DNA of 23,629 nucleotides from Saprospiraceae bacterium. Its GTDB lineage: Bacteria > Bacteroidota > Bacteroidia > Chitinophagales > Saprospiraceae. A program made the translations under genes and the position numbers. The notes under the pieces were generated by a model that worked only from the letters and a program-made list of their open reading frames with translations, had not been told where the DNA came from and did not search any database. The stretch spans positions 1-23,629 of the forward strand of contig JALZVB010000047.1 of the NCBI GenBank assembly GCA_023300835.1, read 5' to 3'. Shown piece after piece: positions 6,407-12,472 of this stretch; positions within the stretch are counted from its first letter, which is position 1, and each line of letters opens with the position of its first letter.

Positions 6407-8536
6407 TTAAGCATTTGGATCAATCAATGCTTTGGCAGAAAGTCTTAGCTTACCACTCTTAGGATCGATACCTATTACTTTGATTTTTACAGGATCACCT
6501 ACTTTGAATACTGCACTTACATCACTAACTCTTGTGTGAGAAATCTCAGAAACGTGAAGTAATCCACTCTTACCTCTGAAATCAACAAATACACCGTAAG
6601 CTTGCACTGATGCTACAACTGCATCAAAAATATCACCTATACCTGGCTCAAAAGCAATCTCCTTAATCGCATTAACAGCTTCATCTAGACTGGCTTTATC
6701 ATTAGATGCTACAGAAACAACACCTTTATCATCTATTTCTTCGATATTAATAACTGCACCTGTTCTAGCTTGTAGCTCTTGGATTATTTTTCCACCTGGC
6801 CCTATTACTGCGCCTATGTAACTCTTCTCTATTTTGAATTCTACAATTCTAGGTGCATGTGGCTTAAGGTCGTCATTAGCTTGCGTCATTGAATTAGCCA
6901 TTTCTCCTAAGATATGTACTCTACCTGCTTTGGCTTGGTCTAGTGCTTTTTCTAGTGTACTGTATGGTAAACCATCAATTTTGATATCCATCTGACAAGC
7001 TGTGATTCCATCTTTTGTACCAGTCACCTTGAAATCCATATCACCGATCGCATCTTCATCACCTAATATATCTGATAATATTGCAATTCTATCTCCATCA
7101 GAGATCATACCCATTGCTATTCCAGATACCGGCTTAGAGATCTTGATACCGCCATCCATAAGCGCTAATGAACCAGAACATACTGTTGCCATTGAAGAAG
7201 AACCATTTGATTCTAATATATCAGCAACCAGTCTTATTGTATAAGGTACATCATCAGGAATTACATTTTTTAATGCTCTCAATGCAAGATTGGCATGTCC
7301 TACCTCTCTTCTACCAGGACCTCTCATAGGCTTCGTTTCACCTACTGAGTAAGCTGGGAAGTTATAGTGGAGCATGAATTTAGAGTATCCATAATCCAAA
7401 GCTGTATCAACCATCTGCTTATCTAACTTAGATCCTAACGTAAGACTTGTAAGTGCTTGCGTTTCTCCTCTATTGAATATTGCAGATCCGTGAGCAGAAG
7501 GTAGGTAATCTACTTCTGTCCATATAGGTCTTACTTGATCAAGTGCACGACCATCTAGTCTTACACTAGTACTGAGAACCATTTCTCTAATCGTTGCTTT
7601 CTTTAATTTATCAAAGTAAGCTCCAGTCTTTCCTCCTTTTTCAGCTACGTACTCTTCACCTTTTTCTTCTAACATAGCTTCTTTGAAAGCTGTTTTAGCC
7701 GCCTTGAAACCTGCTTTTCTTTCTTTCTTGTTAAGTTTCCCTTGGGCAACTTCAAGTAAACTAGCATGTGCTTTTTCCTTGATATATGCTTTTAGTTCTT
7801 CATCAACTTCTTCTACTTCTATAATTCTCTTTTCAGTAGCAGACTCACCTACAAGTTTAGCTAGCTCTAGCTGTGCTTTACATTGTACCTTGATGGCTTC
7901 ATGTCCAACTTTTATAGCTTCGATGAGTTCTTCTTCTTGACATTCTTTAGCCTCACCTTCTACCATCATAACGTTATCAAGCGTCGCTGCAACAACTATT
8001 TCTAGTGAAGCTTCCTTGAGAGCTGTTCTAGATGGGTTAACAACATACTCTCCATCTATCTTAGCTACTCTTACTTCAGATAATGGACCTGCAAATGGAA
8101 TATCAGAAACAGCTAGAGCTGTTGATGCCGCCAATGCAGTATATGCATCAGGCATAGTCTCTGGATCTGCAGAAATAAGATTGATAATTACCTGCGTATC
8201 ATACATGTAACCGTCCGGAAATAATGGTCTTATGGCTCTATCTACAAGTCTAGATGTCAATATTTCATAATCCGATAATCTTGCTTCTCTTCTGAAGAAA
8301 TTACCTGGGATTCTACCTATAGAAGCATATTTCTCTTGGTAATCAACTGAAAGTGGGAAAAAACTCTGTCCTTCTCTCATCTCATAAGATGAGACTACTG
8401 AACAGAATAACATTGTTTTGCCTATAGTAATGACACAAGATCCATGTGCTTGTGTTGCTAATTTGCCTGTTTCTAACTTTACCGTTTCGCCATTAGGCAA
8501 GGTGAAAGTAGTATTGATACCAGTTTGATTACCCAT
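6407..8536 (-). CDS. pnp: Polyribonucleotide nucleotidyltransferase (PNPase)
   Basis: A 709-residue, full-length PNPase: a phosphorolytic 3'-to-5' exoribonuclease, usually trimeric, that releases nucleoside diphosphates and takes part in mRNA decay. First RNase PH domain at about 10-150 (FFRREARLSDYEILTSRLVDRAIRPLFPDGY). The PNPase helical domain is at about 240-325 and the second RNase PH domain at about 330-555, with MRGPGRREVGHANLALRAL and the active-site region SDILGDEDAIGDMDFKVTGT near 485-510. The KH domain carries the GPGG loop (IGAVIGPGGKIIQEL) near 575-590, and the C-terminal S1 domain is at about 628-700 (GVFVDFRGKSGLLHVSEIS). All domains are intact and ordered as in the family. It follows rpsO, the widely conserved arrangement, but a terminator lies between them. 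Confidence 0.98.
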   Translation of the reverse strand: MGNQTGINTTFTLPNGETVKLETGKLATQAHGSCVITIGKTMLFCSVVSSYEMREGQSFFPLSVDYQEKYASIGRIPGNFFRREARLSDYEILTSRLVDRAIRPLFPDGYMYDTQVIINLISADPETMPDAYTALAASTALAVSDIPFAGPLSEVRVAKIDGEYVVNPSRTALKEASLEIVVAATLDNVMMVEGEAKECQEEELIEAIKVGHEAIKVQCKAQLELAKLVGESATEKRIIEVEEVDEELKAYIKEKAHASLLEVAQGKLNKKERKAGFKAAKTAFKEAMLEEKGEEYVAEKGGKTGAYFDKLKKATIREMVLSTSVRLDGRALDQVRPIWTEVDYLPSAHGSAIFNRGETQALTSLTLGSKLDKQMVDTALDYGYSKFMLHYNFPAYSVGETKPMRGPGRREVGHANLALRALKNVIPDDVPYTIRLVADILESNGSSSMATVCSGSLALMDGGIKISKPVSGIAMGMISDGDRIAILSDILGDEDAIGDMDFKVTGTKDGITACQMDIKIDGLPYSTLEKALDQAKAGRVHILGEMANSMTQANDDLKPHAPRIVEFKIEKSYIGAVIGPGGKIIQELQARTGAVINIEEIDDKGVVSVASNDKASLDEAVNAIKEIAFEPGIGDIFDAVVASVQAYGVFVDFRGKSGLLHVSEISHTRVSDVSAVFKVGDPVKIKVIGIDPKSGKLRLSAKALIDPNA

Positions 8537-8585
8537 TCGTAAGAGTATAATTTATTAATAATAATCGTAATATATAATAACCTAA

Positions 8586-8618
8586 AAAAGGCATACATCT
8601 CGGTGATGTATGCCTTTT
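8586..8618 (-). terminator. Intrinsic terminator between rpsO and pnp
   Basis: A perfect 14-bp stem (8586-8599 with 8605-8618, core GGCATACATC/GATGTATGCC) with a TCGGT loop, followed on the minus strand by a run of T and then AGG. It starts 10 bases past the rpsO stop. It should end most rpsO transcripts, so pnp needs either read-through or its own promoter in the 49 bases left before its start. Confidence 0.9.
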
Positions 8619-8627
8619 GGTTTTTTT

Positions 8628-8930
8628 CTAGTAGTGTCCAGTAGACTGGATAGAAGACTTTCTTATGTCTAACTTTTCTATTATTTCTCTGTACTTGACG
8701 ATATCTTTTCTATTGAGATAGTTAAGTAATCTTTTTCTTTTTCCTACAAGCGTTAAAAGTGCTCTTCTTGAAGAGTGATCTTTCTTATTAAGCTTAAGGT
8801 GATCTCCTAGACCATCAATTCTGAAAGTAAATAATGCTATTTGACCTTCGATAGAACCAGAGTTAGTTTTACTTCCTCCGAATTCTGCAAATAATTCTTC
8901 TTTCTTTTCTTTTGTTAGGTATTCAGCCAT
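8628..8930 (-). CDS. rpsO: 30S ribosomal protein S15
   Basis: A 100-residue S15, which binds 16S rRNA in the platform of the 30S subunit and nucleates assembly. Diagnostic stretches are TGS-like NSGSIEGQIALFTFRI (residues 23-38), KLNKKDHSSRRALLTLVGKRKRLLNYL (46-72) and KYREIIEKLDIRK (79-91). The usual family length is 89; this protein carries about nine extra residues after LDIRK (SSIQSTGHY), a C-terminal tail I have not seen in standard S15. The start ATG lies about 50 bases downstream of a TAnnTTTG box. In many bacteria S15 represses its own mRNA through a leader structure; the leader here is too short and AT-rich to judge. Confidence 0.96.
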   Translation of the reverse strand: MAEYLTKEKKEELFAEFGGSKTNSGSIEGQIALFTFRIDGLGDHLKLNKKDHSSRRALLTLVGKRKRLLNYLNRKDIVKYREIIEKLDIRKSSIQSTGHY

Positions 8931-8981
8931 TGTTTATTGTTTTTACCAAAAAAAATTACAAAAATGTAGTTTTAGCAGCCA

Positions 8982-8989
8982 CAAATGTA
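8982..8989 (-). promoter_or_regulatory. Candidate -7 box for rpsO
   Basis: On the minus strand TACATTTG matches the Bacteroidota -7 consensus TAnnTTTG and lies about 50 bases upstream of the rpsO ATG. No clean TTG -33 element is visible; the region 13-20 bases upstream is T-rich (CTTTTTAAC). Confidence 0.4.
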
Positions 8990-9076
8990 GAGATAAATAA
9001 GTTAAAAAGTGGTCTAATTATGCACTTAGATAGCATAATTCGCATGCTGATAACCTATGATTTTAATTAACGCTGA

Positions 9077-9490
9077 CTAATAGTTATATTCCTTTACAAA
9101 TATTTCTCCTACATATTCAATCTGTTGCTCATCAAAGTAAACTAACCAGTGTTGATTAATATCTTCTCTACTTTCAGCAATCTGTAGAAAGTTTCTAGTA
9201 GGATTCTTACGTTTAAGGCTTTTCTCTAGCTCTTTTCCTATTCCCCTATCCATAACTTCGGTCAGAAAGCCTTCCATTACGTAGATGAGGTTTTGCTTAG
9301 GCATAGGCCCTATCTTAATGTACTTTTCTATTTTCTCTTCTATTTTATCAATCTTCTCTTTAACCTCAGGAAGATTAACTTCACTCAAGTCAAAATCCTT
9401 TACTTCTCTAGAATATTTATTGACGTAACATATTCTATTCTGCTCAATTAATTCAGCTACTATTTTGACAATTTGGTGGGGGGAATTCAT
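9077..9490 (-). CDS. UPF0158-like small protein
   Basis: A 137-residue cytoplasmic protein without signal peptide or membrane segment. Residues 41-60 are a charged helical stretch (PEVKEKIDKIEEKIEKYIKI). The C-terminal half, LEKSLKRKNPTRNFLQIAES at 88-107 followed by HWLVYFDEQQIEYV, resembles the C-terminal signature of the UPF0158 family, where a kPFrrFkd-like segment precedes a W-containing strand. The function of that family is not established. The match is by eye and partial. The gene stands between rpsO and the TMTC-like gene with gaps of 146 and 275 bases, so it is probably a unit of its own. A TAnnTTTG box sits only 4 bases upstream of the ATG, raising the possibility of a leaderless mRNA or of a start further inside. 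Confidence 0.65.
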   Translation of the reverse strand: MNSPHQIVKIVAELIEQNRICYVNKYSREVKDFDLSEVNLPEVKEKIDKIEEKIEKYIKIGPMPKQNLIYVMEGFLTEVMDRGIGKELEKSLKRKNPTRNFLQIAESREDINQHWLVYFDEQQIEYVGEIFVKEYNY

Positions 9491-9765
9491 ACCACAAATG
9501 TAAGTAATGTTATTACAGGGGAGAACACAACGCTGGCTTTATAATACGATCTAAAATATAGAGTTTGTTATAAATAATTTTCTTGAGCAACTCTACCTTA
9601 ACTGCAGCTACTTAATCTATATTCTTGAGAAATGACGTTTCATAAGCAATAGAAAATTCACTTTCTTGATCAATTGATTTTAATATAATTTATTAACAGT
9701 TTCTTACTACAGAAGCAACGTGAGGCACTGCATATTATCTCTTGAAACCAAAATTCTTGATTAAG
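9491..9765. other. AT-rich intergenic region without evident gene
   Basis: It holds the box at 9495-9502 and the 3' region of the upstream TMTC-like gene. There is a short TTGATCAA palindrome near 9687, but no GC-rich hairpin with a T-tract, so no terminator is called for the TMTC-like gene. I see no coding region. Confidence 0.4.
9495..9502 (-). promoter_or_regulatory. Candidate -7 box directly before the UPF0158-like gene
   Basis: On the minus strand TACATTTG, identical to the candidate before rpsO, is followed by TGGT and then the ATG at 9490. If real, transcription would start at or next to the start codon. A TTG occurs about 25 bases further upstream, which is longer than the usual spacing. 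Confidence 0.3.
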
Positions 9766-11763
9766 TTACTCCGTGCCACTCCCCATCAACCCCATCAACC
9801 GCCGTTTACTCTCAACATATTGAGGCGAATTTTCCAGTCGTATCGCTTGTTCAATTACAGCCAATGCTTCATCATACCTGCCGCTATCTTCTAATGCTAG
9901 TGATTTTATAAGATAGGCTTGACCTAATGGCTTGTTGACAGAAAGATACTTATCTATGTCTGTGATTGCTGCCGGATAATTCTTAGAATAATAATAAGCA
10001 GCCGCTCTATTTATTAAGATTTCAGTTCTTGTAGGATAGGTACTAAATGCTTTTGTAAAACTTTCTATTGCTTTTACGTGATTACTTTTATTGAAATAGT
10101 ATGTACCTATATTAATAAGAGATTCTTCGTGCTTATCGTCTATTTTTAGGCATTTGAGATAGTCAGAATACGCTAGATCTAGTTTATTGAGATTCATATA
10201 TACATTCGCCCGGTTGTTATAAGCATCGGCTGATGTGGGACTGAGGCTAATACTTTTATTGAGGTCAACCAATGCTTCGTTGTACTTTCCTTGTTGGCGT
10301 TTTATATTTCCAATTACACTTAAGAGTTCGTGATCTTTGTCATATACTTTGGCGGCAAGCTGGAAATCTTTAATGGCTTTATCTAGTTGATTCTCGTCCT
10401 TGTAGTAATCTCCTCTACCCTTGTAAGCATAAGCGCTGCCAGGAAAAACATCTAGTACATTACTCCATAGCGTCTCACTATTTTTCCATGTCTTTACTTG
10501 TTTAAAAGTCTTAAAAGAAAGAAGTAAAAGCCACAGACACAAAGCGCCTAATATTACTTTTCTTGAATTATAAAATTTGGATTCTTTAGTAAAAAAGAAC
10601 TTACTTGTCAAGTATAATAACAAGAGAATGAGCCCATGATAAGGCAAGTACGTATACCTGTTAGAAACAACAGATGCACCGACTTGAATAAACTGTAAGG
10701 TCAGTGCAAGATTAACAACAAAAAATAAAAGTGAGAATACAACCCACTTATTTTTCCTAACTAAGAACACAACCATCCCTACAATTCCAAGAACCCATAC
10801 TGGCGCTAATTGCATAAAAAACGACAATTTACCAGCCGATGGATAAGGATGGAAAACGGCACATTTTAGTGGCAGTAAAAACTGTTGTAAATAATGGACT
10901 AATCCATAAGAAGCCAAACTAAATTTCTCCAGAAACGAAAATCTGTCCAGTTCGCCTACTGCAAGATCTGATTGTATATTCAATGTAATAAGGCCGAAAA
11001 TAATTGATAGCGCAATCATTGGCAACTTGAGGAGTAGATTTTTCCAATCCAATTTCTCTAGTAGTAAGTAATCTAATAATATTAGAACTATCGGAAATGT
11101 CACCGCAGCTGGCTTGCTCAGAAGTGATAAAACAAAAAACACATAAATAAGAGCCATCGAAGACTTCCCATCTTTTCTATACTCTATATAACTGTTCATA
11201 CCTAACAAGTAAAACATCATAAAAAGCATGTCCTTCCTCTCAGAAATCCAAGCAACTGATTCGACATGCATAGGATGCAAAGCAAAAATAGCAGCTCCTA
11301 GAATAGCCAATATGCGTTTGTCTTTACCTAGTAAAAGCATAAAGAAAAGATAACTCAGAAAGACATTTATAAGGTGAAATATCAAGTTAGTCCAGTGATA
11401 ACCACCTGCATTCAGTGCAGACATAGCATGGTTACACATAAGGCTAATCATTGTTATAGGATGATAATTATTGGCAAGCCCATCGGGATAATCAGGATGA
11501 ACACCTGCTAGAAAGGTCGTTTTTACATTCTCAAGAGAAAAGGATTGAACATATGGATTCTTTGTAACATAGCCTGGATCATCATAATTGACAAATCCAG
11601 AATCCTTGAGCGGTATATATGCTAATATAGTCAGCACAATTACTAAGGCTAGAAATAAATAGCCAATAGACTGAGTTGAAGATGGAGGTACAGAAATACT
11701 TTTCTGTTTGGTTGAATTACTTTTTAGAGCTGATTTCTTTCTTGCCTTTTTACCTGTTGTCAT
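9766..11763 (-). CDS. TMTC-like GT-C membrane protein with C-terminal TPR repeats
   Basis: A 665-residue integral membrane protein. After a lysine-rich cytoplasmic start, a first membrane helix lies at about 32-51. It is followed by the acidic loop NYDDPGYVTKNP (D61, D62) and a second conserved loop, HPMHVESVAWISERKDML at 163-180; both are hallmarks of the TMTC/DUF1736 group of GT-C-fold glycosyltransferase-like proteins. About ten further hydrophobic helices run to residue 430. Residues about 440-655 are tetratricopeptide repeats (AYKGRGDYYKDENQLDKAIKDFQLA; AYNNRANVYMNLNKLDLAYSDYLKCL; AYLIKSLALEDSGRYDEALAVIEQAI). Eukaryotic TMTCs are protein O-mannosyltransferases; the bacterial substrate is unknown, so O-glycosyl transfer to exported proteins is an inference. 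It is flanked by gaps of 275 and 230 bases and is probably monocistronic. A paralogue lies at 16732. Confidence 0.88.
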   Translation of the reverse strand: MTTGKKARKKSALKSNSTKQKSISVPPSSTQSIGYLFLALVIVLTILAYIPLKDSGFVNYDDPGYVTKNPYVQSFSLENVKTTFLAGVHPDYPDGLANNYHPITMISLMCNHAMSALNAGGYHWTNLIFHLINVFLSYLFFMLLLGKDKRILAILGAAIFALHPMHVESVAWISERKDMLFMMFYLLGMNSYIEYRKDGKSSMALIYVFFVLSLLSKPAAVTFPIVLILLDYLLLEKLDWKNLLLKLPMIALSIIFGLITLNIQSDLAVGELDRFSFLEKFSLASYGLVHYLQQFLLPLKCAVFHPYPSAGKLSFFMQLAPVWVLGIVGMVVFLVRKNKWVVFSLLFFVVNLALTLQFIQVGASVVSNRYTYLPYHGLILLLLYLTSKFFFTKESKFYNSRKVILGALCLWLLLLSFKTFKQVKTWKNSETLWSNVLDVFPGSAYAYKGRGDYYKDENQLDKAIKDFQLAAKVYDKDHELLSVIGNIKRQQGKYNEALVDLNKSISLSPTSADAYNNRANVYMNLNKLDLAYSDYLKCLKIDDKHEESLINIGTYYFNKSNHVKAIESFTKAFSTYPTRTEILINRAAAYYYSKNYPAAITDIDKYLSVNKPLGQAYLIKSLALEDSGRYDEALAVIEQAIRLENSPQYVESKRRLMGLMGSGTE

Positions 11764-11803
11764 ATCTCATATAATTAGAAGCAAGGCTAAAGTAATTATT
11801 ATA

Positions 11804-11831
11804 TTACAAATTACATATTATTGTAATGTAA
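11804..11831. promoter_or_regulatory. Dyad of paired TTACA/TGTAA pentamers
   Basis: Two TTACA copies (11804-11808, 11811-11815) face two TGTAA copies (11822-11826, 11827-11831), making a 28-base imperfect dyad 41 bases upstream of the TMTC-like start. It looks like an operator for a dimeric or tetrameric regulator, but the region is very AT-rich and no regulator is known. Confidence 0.35.
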
Positions 11832-11920
11832 TAAGCCCTGACTTACAGACAAATACAAAAATGTCTCAAGAACATAGGTAACCAAATATTGAAGGAAACA
11901 ACTTGTCGACTAGGAACACG

Positions 11921-11955
11921 AAAAGAGCTATCAGACAGAATCTAATAGCTCTTTT
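11921..11955. terminator. Intrinsic terminator after rpsT
   Basis: An 11-bp stem AAAAGAGCTAT/ATAGCTCTTTT (11921-11931 with 11945-11955), with extra AGA/TCT pairing inside. It lies 39 bases past the rpsT stop. The T-tract is better on the plus strand (TTTTTATTTTTTT) than on the minus strand (TTTTCGTG), so it may act in both directions, protecting against plus-strand antisense transcription too. Confidence 0.75.
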
Positions 11956-11993
11956 TATTTTTTTGCCTCCTAGAGGCTGAAAAAGTATCTCTT

Positions 11994-12251
11994 TTAAGCT
12001 GCCAAAGTATTAACAAACTTAGTTAACTTACTTTTTAAGTTAGCTGCTTTGTTGTTATGCCAGTTATTGTTTTTAGCTAGTTTATCTATTTTGGAAACTA
12101 CTTTAGGTAAGAAAGTTCCAGCCTCCTTAGGGTCTGTCATTTCTCTTAACTTAGCAATTGCTGTTCTAGCTGACTTCTTATAGTATCTATTCTGAAGCCT
12201 TTTCTTGGCGTCTTGTCTGATTCTCTTTTTCGAAGATGCGTGATGTGCCAT
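11994..12251 (-). CDS. rpsT: 30S ribosomal protein S20
   Basis: An 85-residue S20, a helical primary binder of 16S rRNA in the 30S body. The typical features are MAHHASSKKRIRQDAKKRLQNR at the start, rich in Lys and Arg, then RTAIAKLREM and the C-terminal NNWHNNKAANLKSKLTKFVN. I place the start at the ATG at 12251, since MAHH is the usual Bacteroidota N-terminus; a TTG two codons upstream is in frame but unlikely. A TAnnTTTG box (TACTTTTG, minus strand, 12274-12281) lies 22 bases upstream. It is a single-gene unit with a terminator behind it. Confidence 0.95.
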   Translation of the reverse strand: MAHHASSKKRIRQDAKKRLQNRYYKKSARTAIAKLREMTDPKEAGTFLPKVVSKIDKLAKNNNWHNNKAANLKSKLTKFVNTLAA

Positions 12252-12273
12252 ATTCAAATTTATTTTAGTGGCG

Positions 12274-12281
12274 CAAAAGTA
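12274..12281 (-). promoter_or_regulatory. Candidate -7 box for rpsT
   Basis: On the minus strand TACTTTTG fits TAnnTTTG and lies 22 bases upstream of the rpsT ATG, giving a leader of about 15 bases. A second match (TAAATTTG, 12255-12262) is too close to the start to be functional. No TTG -33 element is obvious. Confidence 0.4.
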
Positions 12282-12379
12282 TCACTTTTAATCATATATA
12301 TCATCTTTTATGAATAATAAAAGCAATCATTTAGTATCAAAAAAGGGCTTTTACATGGTAAATAGATGTCTAATTGGTT

Positions 12380-12387
12380 TATTTTTG
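12380..12387 (+). promoter_or_regulatory. Candidate -7 box for sucA
   Basis: TATTTTTG on the plus strand matches TAnnTTTG and would give a leader of about 80 bases before the sucA ATG. The leader contains a weak 7-bp hairpin TCTTGAT/ATCAAGA (12422-12428 with 12440-12446). The -33 element is unclear. Confidence 0.3.
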
Positions 12388-12472
12388 TCAGAGCTTCAGA
12401 ATTTCTCTAAGCTTTTTTAAATCTTGATCATTATTTAATATCAAGAAAACAACATTTACAAGAATATAATCC

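Noticed and set aside
12252..12257. Two-codon upstream TTG start for rpsT
   Set aside because: The ATG two codons further in gives the family-typical MAHH start; the TTG form adds residues not seen in S20.
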